A DNA stretch of 64,000 nt from Sutcliffiella deserti (GCF_020037475.1 NZ_JAIQDB010000004.1:62001-126000); one strand, 5' to 3'. Positions 16,669 to 26,332 are shown, counted from the first letter of the stretch. Notes: a model not told the origin generated them from the letters alone. Numbers and translations are program-made.

Positions 16669-17535
16669 TCACTTTTCAGCAGCCGGGTTAGATAAATCTT
16701 TAAACCATACATTCATATCTTCTATTTTATCAAAAATATAACAGTTATTTTTCAAACGACCAGTGTAGGAATACGCTAAGTTATGGAGTACCATGTTCAT
16801 CCCGAAAGACAAAGCTCTTGCTATTGAATAGCAGCAAAACACCTGATTTTCGCTAAGCTCTTTTTCCAAGCTTTCGATAAGATAGTACATGTATCCTCCC
16901 TTACGATAGGTTGGCAGAGTTGCACAATCTGTAATTTCAGCATTTCCATATCTTCTATTTACCTCTGCGGATGCTGCGGCTATTATGTTGCCTTCTTCTT
17001 CTATAAGATGGAAAATTGAATCTCCTAGGATTTGATCTTTTATATAGTTCGGATCTTCAATTGGGACAGGGTAGATAGGAAAAACATTAGCATAAAAGCT
17101 TGCTAAATTATTCGCATCACTGATCGTTGCTTTTCTTAAACGTAATGAGGATGGGAGGTGTTGACGGGTGGTGCGTTTCTTTAGGCGTACTTCTTCCATA
17201 ATCAGGTCTTCCTTCAGCCACTTGTCGCTAAGATAGCGGGATTGATCCTGGTATTTGCATAGAAAATAGACTTCTGAACCTGAATAATAATTGGGGAGGA
17301 CAGCTTCTAATGCATATCCCAATTTGATAAAATGCAGCAAATTTTCTTTTCTGCTCTTTACTATTGTTTTTTTAACATATTCCTCCATTTGCAGTTTTTC
17401 TATTAAATCTGCAACCTTTCCTATATCCCCTTGGAAGTCTTCAATCTTCAGGCGTTCATTAAAGAAATCTTTCGAGCCCACCAGCTGAAAAGAGTTATTT
17501 TTCACATTTAATTTTTCTCCATATGCTTTCTTCAT
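16669..17535 (-). CDS. yodP: Beta-lysine N6-acetyltransferase (AblB/YodP)
   Basis: 288 residues. The C-terminal two thirds are a GNAT fold (SLRLRKATISDANNLASFYANV near 133, then CATLPTYRKGGYMYYLI, a motif A relative of R-x-x-G). The N-terminal 130 residues are typical of AblB/YodP proteins, which acetylate the N6 of L-beta-lysine to N-epsilon-acetyl-beta-lysine. In archaea this product is a compatible solute; in this locus it is more likely a catabolic intermediate, since transaminase and CoA-transferase genes follow the same theme. ATG 17535 follows AAGGGGGG. It lies 33 bp before kamR, so the two are probably cotranscribed. Confidence 0.88.
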   Translation of the reverse strand: MKKAYGEKLNVKNNSFQLVGSKDFFNERLKIEDFQGDIGKVADLIEKLQMEEYVKKTIVKSRKENLLHFIKLGYALEAVLPNYYSGSEVYFLCKYQDQSRYLSDKWLKEDLIMEEVRLKKRTTRQHLPSSLRLRKATISDANNLASFYANVFPIYPVPIEDPNYIKDQILGDSIFHLIEEEGNIIAAASAEVNRRYGNAEITDCATLPTYRKGGYMYYLIESLEKELSENQVFCCYSIARALSFGMNMVLHNLAYSYTGRLKNNCYIFDKIEDMNVWFKDLSNPAAEK

Positions 17536-17634
17536 TTTTCATCCCCCCTTCCTAAAAAGTTCGATCTTAGCCTCCCATATCCTCTTCTTTTTAATACTTT
17601 TTAAAGGCTGGCTCTAGAGCTGGTGCAAGATAGT

Positions 17635-17671
17635 AAAAAAAGAACCGTGTTGCATTCCGCATTCACGATTC
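17635..17671 (-). terminator. Terminator after yodQ
   Basis: GAATCGTG pairs with CACGGTTC (one G-T pair) and is followed by TTTTTTT on the minus strand, nine bases after the yodQ stop. It splits yodT-yodQ from yodP-kamR. Confidence 0.75.
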
Positions 17672-17679
17672 ATTCTATA

Positions 17680-18948
17680 TTATTCCTCCACTTCACACCA
17701 ATCTAATAGGGTTAGCGCAAAGATTTCAGCAGAAGTAAGCAAATTTTCTATGAGTATATATTCGTTTGGATGATGCGCAACTTCAGTTGTTCCTGGTCCA
17801 AATACGACCGTTGGAATATTTGCGACTTGAGTGAACAGGCCTCCGTCTGTTCCCCACGGTGAGGCTTCAATGCGCGCTTCTTCTTTTGTCACCAGCTTGT
17901 AATTCTTTTTTATAAGTTCTACAAAAGGATGATCCACACGGATGGCACCTGGAAGCCACTGGGCACCATACCATTGTAAATCTACTGGATGATTTAGAAA
18001 CCATTCATCCTCATTTTGTAAACTGTTTAAGGTATCTTCCATTTCTTGTTTAACTAGTGGTAAGGATTCTTCGGGTCCAACCCCGATTCTTCCTTCTAAC
18101 GTGATGAGATCAGGTACAGATGACGGCCACGATCCTCCTTCAATTTTCCCCAGATTTATTGGAAGAGGTATCGGAATGTTTGCGTATAATGGGTCTTTGA
18201 CACGCTCATTCCTAATACGCTCAAGCTTTTGAATTTTATCGATTACGATGAGACTCTTCTCTAAGGCACTTACTCCTTCATATCTTGTGCCTCCATGCGC
18301 TGACTTTCCTTTCACTTTTAATCGAAACCACATGGATCCTTGCTGCTTAGGAAATATTTTAAGATTGGTTGGTTCGGGAATTAAAGCGGCATTTGCTTTG
18401 TAACCTCGTAAAATCGCTGCTAATGTTCCTGCTCCACCACTTTCTTCTTCAATGACACTTTGAAATATCACATCTCCTTTTAGCTTTATCCCAACAGACT
18501 GTAAAGCATCGATTGCAAGCAACATGGCCACATTGCCGCCTTTCATATCTGTTGTCCCTCTTCCATAAATTTTGCCGTTTTCTATTTTCCCTTCATATGG
18601 GTCACAGTCCCATTGGTTTATTTCTCCTTCAGGAACAACATCTATATGCCCGTTAAGAATGATGGAATGTCCGCCGCCAGTTCCTCTCCAGACGGCTACA
18701 ACATTAGGAGAATCAGAGAAATATTCTCTTGTGGAAACAAAGTTTTCGTGTTCTTTTAATTTTTTGCCATTAGGTTCCCATATATCAATTTCCAGCCCCA
18801 TCCCTCTACATGCCTCAATTACGACTGCTTGTGCAGAACTTTCGTTTCCTTGTACGCTTTTTTCTTGTACAAGACGACGTAATAGGACTATCGCTTTTCC
18901 TTTGTTCTTTGCAATCCATTTTTTTATTTCATTTGTCTTGTTTTTCAT
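17680..18948 (-). CDS. yodQ: M20 family deacylase (YodQ, ArgE/DapE type)
   Basis: 422 residues of the M20 metallopeptidase family. Metal ligands are visible in NGHIDVVPEG (His and Asp, near 91), GRGTTDMKGG (Asp, near 125), EEESGGAGT (catalytic and metal Glu, near 159) and the late EVAHHPNE histidine. Such enzymes hydrolyse N-acyl amino acids with two zinc ions. Given the operon, the natural role is likely removal of the acetyl group from an acetamido acid formed from acetyl-beta-lysine (inference). GGGGGG precedes ATG 18948. It is the last gene of the yodTSRQ unit, followed by a strong terminator. Confidence 0.88.
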   Translation of the reverse strand: MKNKTNEIKKWIAKNKGKAIVLLRRLVQEKSVQGNESSAQAVVIEACRGMGLEIDIWEPNGKKLKEHENFVSTREYFSDSPNVVAVWRGTGGGHSIILNGHIDVVPEGEINQWDCDPYEGKIENGKIYGRGTTDMKGGNVAMLLAIDALQSVGIKLKGDVIFQSVIEEESGGAGTLAAILRGYKANAALIPEPTNLKIFPKQQGSMWFRLKVKGKSAHGGTRYEGVSALEKSLIVIDKIQKLERIRNERVKDPLYANIPIPLPINLGKIEGGSWPSSVPDLITLEGRIGVGPEESLPLVKQEMEDTLNSLQNEDEWFLNHPVDLQWYGAQWLPGAIRVDHPFVELIKKNYKLVTKEEARIEASPWGTDGGLFTQVANIPTVVFGPGTTEVAHHPNEYILIENLLTSAEIFALTLLDWCEVEE

Positions 18949-18995
18949 TTCATTTCCCCCCTTCGAAAGTGAAAAGCAAGATATTTTATCTATAA

Positions 18996-19649
18996 CTATT
19001 TGAAGTCAGAAGAAAGAGTAAAGGTTGCATTCGTCCTTCTCTTTACCATATCAAGAGTTGTTCCTGGCATCAGCTCTTGTAAAATCAGACCACTCCTAGT
19101 TACCTCCATGACAGCCATATCTGTTATAATCAGATTTACGCACGATGGAGTTGTAATAGGAAGTGTACACTTCGAAAGGATTTTTGGTTCGCCATACTTA
19201 TCACAATGGTTCATAAGGACAATTACTTTTTTTGCTTTTTGCGATAGCTCCATTGCTCCGCCCATACCTGGTACCCGTTTGCCAGGTACTATCCAATTAG
19301 CTAAGTCTCCTTCTTCACTAACTTGGAGCGATCCAAGAATCGTAACATCTAACTTTCCGCGTCTTATCATTCCAAAAGCTACCGAACTATCAAAATAAGA
19401 AGCTCCTTTTTCTACGGTAACTGGATAGCCCGCTGCATTACAGAGATTCTCATCTTCTTCTCCATTAATCGGACTAGAACCCATTCCTAACACTCCATTT
19501 TCAGCATGAAACATGACGTGGATGCCTTTGGGAAGAAAGTTTGGCACAAGGGAGGGTATTCCTATTCCTAAATTAACTACCATCCCATTTTTTATTTCTC
19601 TAGCAGCTCTTTTTGCAATTAAGTTCCGTATGTTTCCTCCCACACCCAT
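18996..19649 (-). CDS. yodR: 3-oxoacid CoA-transferase subunit B (YodR)
   Basis: 217 residues of the family I CoA-transferase B subunit. HAENGVLGMG near residue 50 contains the catalytic glutamate that forms the acyl-glutamyl-CoA intermediate; VPGMGGAMEL near 130 is the conserved GGAM segment. It pairs with YodS to move CoA between a short-chain acyl-CoA and a keto or acetamido acid. I prefer ATG 19649 (GGGGTGA seven bases upstream) to the TTG at 19655. Its start lies inside the end of yodS, a 31-base overlap that suggests coupled translation and equal subunit amounts. Confidence 0.9.
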   Translation of the reverse strand: MGVGGNIRNLIAKRAAREIKNGMVVNLGIGIPSLVPNFLPKGIHVMFHAENGVLGMGSSPINGEEDENLCNAAGYPVTVEKGASYFDSSVAFGMIRRGKLDVTILGSLQVSEEGDLANWIVPGKRVPGMGGAMELSQKAKKVIVLMNHCDKYGEPKILSKCTLPITTPSCVNLIITDMAVMEVTRSGLILQELMPGTTLDMVKRRTNATFTLSSDFK

Positions 19650-20335
19650 TTCCAATTCACCCCTTCGCTTTGTATCATATAGTCCACGTATACTCCAGGC
19701 GTAATGATTTCTTCTGGGTCTAACATTCCTAGTGGGACAAATTCTTCCACTTCTACGATAGTCAGGTTACCAGCCATCGCAACGAGTGGATTAGTATTGC
19801 GGGCACTTTTATCGAACACCAAATTCCCGTAAGGATCCGCCTTTTTTGCATAGACAATCGAAATATCAGCCGTAAGCGCTGTCTCAAGAACATAATCTAT
19901 CTCTCCAAGGGTAATGATTTTTTTACCGTTTGTTACTACATCACTCGATATTCCTACATCTACTAAGACTCCCCCGAGCCCCACACCGCCAGCTCTTATT
20001 CGTTCTGCTAAGGTTCCTTGAGGATTAAATTCCACCTCAAGCTTCCCTTCTGTCATTAATTGACCAGCCATGGGATTAGAACCGATATGAGATGCAATTA
20101 ATTTTTTCGCTCTCTCACCACATACGATTGGGCCAATTCCAATGGTAGGAAATCCTGCATCATTTCCTATTAAGGTTAGCTCTCTTGCTCCCGAATGAAG
20201 AATCATATCTACTAATGTGGGAGGTGTTCCTACTCCGCCAAATCCACCGAACATAATGGAAACCTCATCTTTAAAAAGTGACATTATATCGGTGTGTTTT
20301 TTAATTTTCATAAATGCATTTGGAAGATTTTCCAT
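19619..20335 (-). CDS. yodS: 3-oxoacid CoA-transferase subunit A (YodS)
   Basis: 238 residues of the family I CoA-transferase A subunit. The glycine-rich IMFGGFGGVGTPP motif near 27 binds CoA, with GNDAG near 57 and GTLAERIRAGGVGLGGV near 107. It forms a heteromer with YodR. The ATG at 20335 has AAGGAGTG eight bases upstream, and that site overlaps the yodT stop. Compared with the acetoacetate enzyme ScoAB the exact substrate is uncertain; context points to a lysine-derived keto or acetamido acid. Confidence 0.92.
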   Translation of the reverse strand: MENLPNAFMKIKKHTDIMSLFKDEVSIMFGGFGGVGTPPTLVDMILHSGARELTLIGNDAGFPTIGIGPIVCGERAKKLIASHIGSNPMAGQLMTEGKLEVEFNPQGTLAERIRAGGVGLGGVLVDVGISSDVVTNGKKIITLGEIDYVLETALTADISIVYAKKADPYGNLVFDKSARNTNPLVAMAGNLTIVEVEEFVPLGMLDPEEIITPGVYVDYMIQSEGVNWKWVWEETYGT

Positions 20336-20348
20336 CAGTAAGCACTCC

Positions 20349-21683
20349 TTACAATTCTGCTGTTAGTTCGCTAAGTGTTTTTTCGAAAATTAGAATAAGC
20401 TCATCAATCTCCTCATTAGTAACAGTTAGCGGAGGGCTTACAATAATAGCGTCTCCTCCAACTCCCTCTATTCCAGCTGATGCAGGGTATAGGAGAAGTC
20501 CGTTTTTTTGTGCTTTATCAATTAATCTTAATGTGATTGCTTTCTCATTTGAAAATGGATACTTTGTCATATGATCTGTTACAATTTCTATCCCAAGAAG
20601 TAAACCTTTCCCTCTTACCTCTCCGATAATAGAATAGGATTGTTGTAATTGTTCTAACTTTTCTTTAAGATACTCCCCTACTATTCTTGCATTTTCCACT
20701 AAATTTTCTTTTTCTATATATTCCAGGACTGCTAATGCTACTGCGGCTGACTGGGGATTTGCACTATAGGTATGACCGCTCATTATTACTTTAGAACCCA
20801 TTAAAATGGTCTCTATAATCGTGTTGCTTACTAGTGTAGCTGCAATGGGAGTGTAACCGGCACTCATTCCTTTTCCTATACAGATAATGTCGGGGATAAC
20901 ACCCCAATGCTCCATTGCAAACATCTTCCCCGTTCTCCCTATCCCTGTCATCACTTCATCTGCAATGAATAAAATATCATGCTTGGTACAAATTTCTTTT
21001 ATTTTTTGGTAGTAACCTTCAGGAGGTGTGATGGCTGCGGCTGCGGCGCCTACTATTGGTTCTGCTACAAATGCTGCGATGTTTTCTGGTCCAAATTCCA
21101 TTATCGCTCTTTCCAAATCCCATGCACATTTGAGCTGACAGTTAGGGTATTCCAATTTAAAAGGACATCGATAACAGTATGGCGGCTCCACGATCGGTGA
21201 TTTCTCTAATAAGTTCTCGAAACGGACCCTTCTATCGGCATGGCCTGAGAGAGAAAGTGCGCCTAACGTTATTCCATGATAGCTCTTCCATCGGGAGATT
21301 ATTTTATTTTTATCCTGTTTCCCTTTTTCCTGCCAATATTGAATAGCAACCTTCATCGCTGTTTCGACCGATTCTGTTCCACTATTAACAAAAAATGACC
21401 AATTAACCTCACCGGGTGCTATGCTCATTAATTTTTTCGCCAAATTTTCAGCAGGTACGCTACTGAACTGGGAACGGTAAACGAAGGAAACTTTTCCTGC
21501 CTGTTCTGACATTGCATCAATTACTGCTTGTACATGGTGCCCGATGCTTGCTGTAACTGCCCCAGAAGATCCATCAAGGTACTTTTTTCCAGTGGTATCA
21601 TATAAATAAACTCCATTTCCATGACTAATTATGGGATAGTCTTTATCCAAAAGAGGCTTAATTAGGTAAGATTGATAATTCAT
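20349..21683 (-). CDS. yodT: Class III aminotransferase (YodT)
   Basis: 444 residues of the class III PLP aminotransferases. Visible are FVNSGTESVETAMK near 98, SYHGITLGALSLSGH near 133, FIADEVMTGIGRTGKMFA near 237 (PLP-contacting Asp) and CIGKGMSAGYTPIAA near 266 with the Schiff-base lysine. It probably transaminates N6-acetyl-beta-lysine to the 3-keto acid (inference from operon). It is the first gene of yodT-yodS-yodR-yodQ; AAGGAG precedes ATG 21683. In B. subtilis the orthologous genes are, to my knowledge, expressed in the mother cell under SigE; I found no convincing sigma-54 element before this gene. Confidence 0.9.
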   Translation of the reverse strand: MNYQSYLIKPLLDKDYPIISHGNGVYLYDTTGKKYLDGSSGAVTASIGHHVQAVIDAMSEQAGKVSFVYRSQFSSVPAENLAKKLMSIAPGEVNWSFFVNSGTESVETAMKVAIQYWQEKGKQDKNKIISRWKSYHGITLGALSLSGHADRRVRFENLLEKSPIVEPPYCYRCPFKLEYPNCQLKCAWDLERAIMEFGPENIAAFVAEPIVGAAAAAITPPEGYYQKIKEICTKHDILFIADEVMTGIGRTGKMFAMEHWGVIPDIICIGKGMSAGYTPIAATLVSNTIIETILMGSKVIMSGHTYSANPQSAAVALAVLEYIEKENLVENARIVGEYLKEKLEQLQQSYSIIGEVRGKGLLLGIEIVTDHMTKYPFSNEKAITLRLIDKAQKNGLLLYPASAGIEGVGGDAIIVSPPLTVTNEEIDELILIFEKTLSELTAEL

Positions 21684-21820
21684 AAACGATTACTCCTTTC
21701 TGTTATAGTTTGTAACCGTTTATCATTAGATTAAGTGCTTAGTAGTATAAGTCTATGATGGTATGAACAAATACTTTCTTATTAAGTATCATTGAGTTTT
21801 TTAGACGAGCTTGCCAATAA

Positions 21821-21840
21821 AACAACAGCCGCGTTTAACA
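21821..21840 (-). repeat. Solo end of interspersed repeat family
   Basis: On the minus strand TGTTAAACGCGGCTGTTG matches the start of the R1-R4 repeat family with a small inversion of two bases. The body of the repeat is absent. Confidence 0.5.
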
Positions 21841-21843
21841 GAC

Positions 21844-21882
21844 CAAAAAAAAAATATCAACCGAGGGAAAATCTCGGTTGAT
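21844..21882 (-). terminator. Terminator of YjcZ-like gene
   Basis: ATCAACCGAG pairs perfectly with CTCGGTTGAT and is followed on the minus strand by a run of more than ten T. It lies 48 bases after the micropeptide stop. Confidence 0.9.
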
Positions 21883-21929
21883 ACCTTCTTACGTTACCCT
21901 GATTTTATTCAATACTCTACTGTTTAAAC

Positions 21930-22076
21930 TTACTTACAATAACAAGCGCCAACAATGATTAAAAGAATGAATAAAACAACAATCAATACAAATGTATTGC
22001 CGTTCCCACCATAAGCAGGTGCCACATTCGTTGGATAATCACAAGGTCCACAAGTGTAGTAACAATAGTCGTGCAT
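21930..22076 (-). CDS. YjcZ family sporulation micropeptide
   Basis: 48 residues. A Cys/Tyr/Gly-rich head (MHDYCYYTCGPCDYP) leads into the family signature membrane helix [18 protein letters not shown]. YjcZ-type peptides are sporulation proteins of unknown role with a single C-terminal helix. I chose ATG 22076, which has AGGAG eight bases upstream; longer frames to 22151 lack a ribosome site. It is monocistronic, with a strong terminator. Two relatives lie at 29350-29622. Confidence 0.85.
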   Translation of the reverse strand: MHDYCYYTCGPCDYPTNVAPAYGGNGNTFVLIVVLFILLIIVGACYCK

Positions 22077-22199
22077 AAACATCACTCCTGTTTTGTATTT
22101 ACACTTGTAGACTATGAAGTGGGTAGTTGTCTTGTATGTGCGTTTGCCCATTTTTGAGAAAAATACCTAGAAATTGTGAAAATCATAAAGTAAAAAATT

Positions 22200-23684
22200 T
22201 CACTTCTTCTTTTCCATTTCCTCGATAAGAGTAAGCATGTTTTGTAAGATCTTTTCAATATGAGTATTTTCGTCTGTTAATTGTTCAATGTTGGCACTTA
22301 TTTCTTCAAGTCCAGCAGTAGCTTCTTCCATAAGTGCTGCTACTTCGCTTGTATGGCTATCGGTGTTGGTGGTTTTCTCTTTTACCTGCTGAGCAAAATC
22401 GTGAAAATGCTTTACTTTCAAAAGCAAACTCTCGAGCGTCTCGCCAATTTGAATGAAGCTGCCATTTACACGGTCTGTTGATTCCAGATTAGTATCCATT
22501 TTAGCATTATTTTGCTGAAGGCGTTGTAGAACTTCTTCTTTCGTCTGATGCAGGGAGGTGAGGTTTTCCGTAATTTCTTTTGTTGTCTCGCCTGTAAGAC
22601 TGGCTAGTTTTCTGATCTCATCAGCAACCACGGCAAACCCTCGACCTGCTTCGCCAGCTCTTGCAGCTTCAATGGAGGCATTAAGCGCAAGTAAATTAGT
22701 TTGTTCTGTTATATTTTTTATGTGCTGTGTTAAATGATTCGTATCATCAATTTTTTCTGTTAGAATTTGAAAAACAGCGTCTACTTGTTTTACATCTTTC
22801 GAAAAGCTACTCATATTCTCCTGAAGGTCAGTCGACAATTTCTTTCCTTCCACTGCAGTCTGCCTAGATGAACCTGTTTCCTCATGAAGACTATTGGACT
22901 GGCTAACGATGTCATCCATTAATTCGGTTACATTGTTAGTAAGTTCAGCAATTCCACTTATCTGATCTGTTTGCCGTTGACTTCCAATGGACAATTCTTG
23001 CAACGTTAAGGATATTTCACGCTGGGATCGGATGTTCACACTCAAGCGTTCATGAATTTTCTCCACACTTTCCATCAAGTTCATCGCGTCCTTGCGAAAT
23101 AACTGTTGCTTCTGTTCTCTTATCTGGTCATCATACTCGATAGTTTTTACAATACTTTCAAACTGGTTAAATAGTTTTTTTCCGATTGTAACTTGAACAC
23201 CTGTTATTACAAACAATAAGATGAAAAGTAACATAACGTTTCCTAGCTGGTCCTCTGTTAGCAGATTACCATTCAAGAAAGAAACTACTGAATACACGAA
23301 AAGAATGATACTACATATTCCGCCAATAATAAAAACTAACCGATCAAAATAAACCGTAGCAATTATTAATACAAAAAAAGGTAAAATAAAACCAGACAAG
23401 GAGGCTCCTCGATTAACTAGAATGAGAAAAAACACAAGAAATGTAACTACCACAGCAAAGTATGGCACAAATCGATGAATGCTCGCTTTCCATTTTGTTA
23501 GGAAGAATAAGACCACACCTAAAATCAAGGCAGTCAGTAGAGAAAAGGTAATAAAAGGTGAAGCCATAACTATTACATTGACAATAAAACCTGCAGCATA
23601 GGAAAAGATAACGACAAAAAACATTAACTTGTTTTTATTGATTAAGTCTTGAAACTTTAACTCTTTGACACTAAAAATTGACAT
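22200..23684 (-). CDS. Methyl-accepting chemotaxis protein, six-TM sensor
   Basis: 494 residues. Residues 20-190 hold about six hydrophobic segments, so the sensor is a membrane bundle rather than an extracellular domain. The signalling domain follows, with the hairpin tip [20 protein letters not shown] near 330 and [12 protein letters not shown]; a long coiled coil and an EEITANIEQL-like tail complete it. I see no clear HAMP domain. ATG 23684 is preferred (GGGGG six bases upstream) to the ATG at 23702. It signals to CheA and stands alone between terminators. The ligand is unknown. Confidence 0.9.
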   Translation of the reverse strand: MSIFSVKELKFQDLINKNKLMFFVVIFSYAAGFIVNVIVMASPFITFSLLTALILGVVLFFLTKWKASIHRFVPYFAVVVTFLVFFLILVNRGASLSGFILPFFVLIIATVYFDRLVFIIGGICSIILFVYSVVSFLNGNLLTEDQLGNVMLLFILLFVITGVQVTIGKKLFNQFESIVKTIEYDDQIREQKQQLFRKDAMNLMESVEKIHERLSVNIRSQREISLTLQELSIGSQRQTDQISGIAELTNNVTELMDDIVSQSNSLHEETGSSRQTAVEGKKLSTDLQENMSSFSKDVKQVDAVFQILTEKIDDTNHLTQHIKNITEQTNLLALNASIEAARAGEAGRGFAVVADEIRKLASLTGETTKEITENLTSLHQTKEEVLQRLQQNNAKMDTNLESTDRVNGSFIQIGETLESLLLKVKHFHDFAQQVKEKTTNTDSHTSEVAALMEEATAGLEEISANIEQLTDENTHIEKILQNMLTLIEEMEKKK

Positions 23685-23794
23685 TAGAATCCCCCACTCC
23701 ATTAGCCTAAATATTTATCTATCAGCTAATAGTTATAATTCGTCGCATTATAGATAAATCCTGCAACAAATGGGGAATTTTGTTGTAATTTGGC

Positions 23795-23822
23795 AAAAAA
23801 TGAAACCCTTATCGGGTTCCAT
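23795..23822 (-). terminator. Terminator of msrAB
   Basis: GGAACCC pairs with GGGTTTC and is followed by ATTTTTT on the minus strand, 24 bases after the msrAB stop. Confidence 0.75.
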
Positions 23823-23844
23823 TTAATTTACTTCATTTAATTTG

Positions 23845-24813
23845 TTATTCTTTTATTTCAAAAAGTGGTAAGTATTGGCCATACCCTTCTTTATCTAGTT
23901 CCTGAACAGGTATAAAGCGTAGCGCGGCAGAATTAATGCAATACCTCATTCCACCTTTTTCAGATGGACCATCGTCAAATAAATGTCCTAAATGAGAGTC
24001 AGCTGTTTTGCTTCTGACCTCTGTTCGTACCATATGATGACTAACATCCATTTCTTCTTTTATCACTTGTGTTTCAATTGGCTTTGTAAAGCTTGGCCAA
24101 CCACACCCTGCATCGTACTTATCAAGGGAGCTGAATAAAGGTTCTCCAGAAATAATATCTACATAGATACCTTCTTCTGTATGGTTCCAAAATTCATTTT
24201 TAAACGGTGGCTCGGTTCCGTTGTTTTGTGTCACTTCGTACTGCATAGGAGAGAGCTTTTCCAATGCATTTTTATCGGGCGACTTCCAGTTTTCTTTAAT
24301 AAATTTGGCTCTTCCTGAACCTGATTGGTACATCTTATAACGAAATGGGTTCTTTTTATAATAATCCTGATGATATTCCTCTGCTGCATAAAAAGCGACT
24401 GCAGGGAGGATTTGCGTAACGATAGGTTTATTAAATCTACCACTGTCCTCGAGCTGTTGCTTAGATAACTCCGCTAATTCCTTTTGTTCCTCTGTATGGT
24501 AGAAAATCGCTGTTCGATAAGATTCCCCTCTGTCATGGAACTGTCCACCCGCATCTGTCGGATCAATTTGAGACCAAAATACTTCTAATAACTTACTGTA
24601 AGTAAAGCTTTCTGGATTAAAGGTTATTTGAACTGCTTCATAGTGTCCAGTTGTATTGGAACAAACTTCCTTATAGGTTGGGTTCTCTGTTTTGCCACCG
24701 GTATAGCCTGAGATGACTTCTTCAATACCTTCATATTCATGAAAAGGTTTGACCATACACCAAAAGCAGCCGCCTGCAAAAGTAGCTTTCTCTAACTGAT
24801 TAGTTTTCTCCAT
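23845..24813 (-). CDS. msrAB: Fused methionine sulfoxide reductase MsrA-MsrB
   Basis: 322 residues in one chain. MsrA (about 8-160) has the active GGCFWC motif; MsrB (about 180-315) has [13 protein letters not shown] and the catalytic [13 protein letters not shown]. Together they reduce the S and R epimers of methionine sulfoxide using thioredoxin. The two CxxC zinc pairs found in many MsrB proteins are absent, as in form 2 MsrB. B. subtilis has separate msrA and msrB genes, so the fusion differs from it. ATG 24813 has AGGTGG eight bases upstream; a GTG at 24825 does not. It is divergent from the COG0523 GTPase. Confidence 0.93.
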   Translation of the reverse strand: MEKTNQLEKATFAGGCFWCMVKPFHEYEGIEEVISGYTGGKTENPTYKEVCSNTTGHYEAVQITFNPESFTYSKLLEVFWSQIDPTDAGGQFHDRGESYRTAIFYHTEEQKELAELSKQQLEDSGRFNKPIVTQILPAVAFYAAEEYHQDYYKKNPFRYKMYQSGSGRAKFIKENWKSPDKNALEKLSPMQYEVTQNNGTEPPFKNEFWNHTEEGIYVDIISGEPLFSSLDKYDAGCGWPSFTKPIETQVIKEEMDVSHHMVRTEVRSKTADSHLGHLFDDGPSEKGGMRYCINSAALRFIPVQELDKEGYGQYLPLFEIKE

Positions 24814-24965
24814 TATTTTTCCCACCTTTAATGTGTAAAGATACTGAAATTATAACAACTCTCACCCTCTTTTCCTAATTTAATGAATTGTTTTCCCTCA
24901 ATGATTAAGTTATTTTATGATAATATAAGGTTAATAATAGTTGATTGTACTCATAGGAGGTTCAC

Positions 24966-25895
24966 ATGAGCAAAAAAGTAGAAGTATATATTTTGGCAGG
25001 ATTTTTAGGAAGCGGGAAAACAACTCTCCTTACCCAAATGCTAGAACAGGAGCAAAAAAACAACAGAAATGTAGCAGTTATAATGAATGAACTAGGAAAG
25101 GTGTCTATAGATTCCGATTCAGTTCCGGAAAGTTTACCCCTTGCTGAGTTATTTGATGGTTGTATTTGCTGTACCATCCAAGAAAAGCTTGAGTCAACCA
25201 TGCAGGGATTATTGCAAGACAAAACATTGGATGCCATTTATATTGAAACAACAGGTGCAGCTCATCCTATAGAAGTATTAGATACGGTTCTTTCTCCTAT
25301 CTTTGCCAATCAATTGTCACATGCCAGAATTATTACTCTGTTAGATGTACTAAGGTGGAAAGAGAAGGACTCACTTTCTATTCAGGTAAAACAACTGATA
25401 AGAGAACAAGTGAAACATGCTGATTTACTTTTGTTAAATAAAACAGATCTTTTAAGCGAATCAGAAGTTTCCTCTATTCTCTTTGAGTTGCAATCTATAA
25501 ATCCATACGCAAAATCAATCTTAACAAGCTTTGCTAAAATCGGTGAAAATAGTTGGAGAGATATAAAGCAGGTAGAAAAAAGTAGTCACAGTAAAATTCA
25601 TGCCACAGAGAATTTGCATCTAAAGACATTTGTTTATCAATTTCATTCTTCAATTGATCTTGACAGCTTTGAGGATTGGTTACGCGGGCTTCCGGATACC
25701 ATTTATCGGATTAAAGGGTACCTTTCATTTGAGCATACTTCTGGCTTGTATTTATTCCAATATTCATATGGAACCCCTCTTTATTTAAAGGAACCAATAA
25801 AAGTTCCTATGAATCTGGTCGTGATTGGCGAAAATCTCAATGTCGATATACTTTCCCAACAGCTTCAGAAACTGGAAAAAAGGAAAGAAAGCTAA
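24966..25895 (+). CDS. COG0523/CobW family GTPase, putative metal chaperone
   Basis: 309 residues. Walker A is GFLGSGKTTLL near 14, then MNELGKVSID, the metal-binding motif GCICCTI (C-x-C-C) near 66, ETTGAAHP near 94 and the guanine-specificity motif NKTD near 159. A C-terminal CobW_C-like domain follows (FVYQFHSSIDLDSF). These G3E GTPases deliver zinc or other metals to client proteins; ZagA of B. subtilis is an example. No clear Zur box is visible upstream, so the metal is undecided. AGGAGG precedes ATG 24966. It is monocistronic, with its own terminator. Confidence 0.88.
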   Translation: MSKKVEVYILAGFLGSGKTTLLTQMLEQEQKNNRNVAVIMNELGKVSIDSDSVPESLPLAELFDGCICCTIQEKLESTMQGLLQDKTLDAIYIETTGAAHPIEVLDTVLSPIFANQLSHARIITLLDVLRWKEKDSLSIQVKQLIREQVKHADLLLLNKTDLLSESEVSSILFELQSINPYAKSILTSFAKIGENSWRDIKQVEKSSHSKIHATENLHLKTFVYQFHSSIDLDSFEDWLRGLPDTIYRIKGYLSFEHTSGLYLFQYSYGTPLYLKEPIKVPMNLVVIGENLNVDILSQQLQKLEKRKES

Positions 25896-25924
25896 CTCGT
25901 GTTTCAGAGTTAGCTTTTTAGTTT
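25890..25924 (+). terminator. Terminator of COG0523 GTPase gene
   Basis: AGCTAACTC pairs perfectly with GAGTTAGCT, then TTTTAGTTT. The stop codon TAA is inside the stem. Confidence 0.85.
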
Positions 25925-26332
25925 CGTTTTATCCCATCGTAGTACTTCTATTGCACCCTCGCTCTCTGTGTATTTGTGCTTATACCAATAATCTTTAAAA
26001 ATGGCTGTTTTCGCATTGATTGTAGCTATTGTGTAGTTTTTTTAGCCTGGGGGGTTTTAAAATAACTTTGAAAGGTAAATGAATTTCAGGAGTTGTTAGA
26101 TGCATTTGGAAATTTGTTAGATGATAGAAAAATTAGTGTTAGATGAAACCACAAATCATGTCTGATTGACTAAAAAATTTCCCCAGCTATCGAATTTTGA
26201 CCCGAAATAATCCTCTAACCTGAATATATTAACTATAATCAGTCATAATTACGAGCATTTTTACCTAAATGGGGGGGAATAGACATCCGCCTCAATTGTT
26301 CCGGGCAGACACCTATATAAAAAAAGGCTGTT
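25925..26332. other. Non-coding stretch with gene debris and repeats
   Basis: On the minus strand a frame open from about 26032 to the TAA at 25893 reads KDYWYKHKYTESEGAIEVL and ends RWDKTKLKS. It looks like the tail of a lost gene, but no start is present and I do not recognise the family. The 22-bp tandem repeat at 26093-26145 follows. Nothing else is seen. Confidence 0.35.
26093..26145. repeat. Degenerate 21-22 bp tandem repeat
   Basis: Three successive units beginning GTTAGATG (26093, about 26115, about 26137) with A-rich fill such as ATAGAAAAATTA. It resembles the 20-bp AAGTTGGA repeat at 12.6 kb in style. Confidence 0.55.

Noticed and set aside
21684-21830. Sigma-54 promoter before yodT
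   Set aside because: The only GGCA-like site (TTGGCAAGC) has no -12 TTGCA at the right distance.
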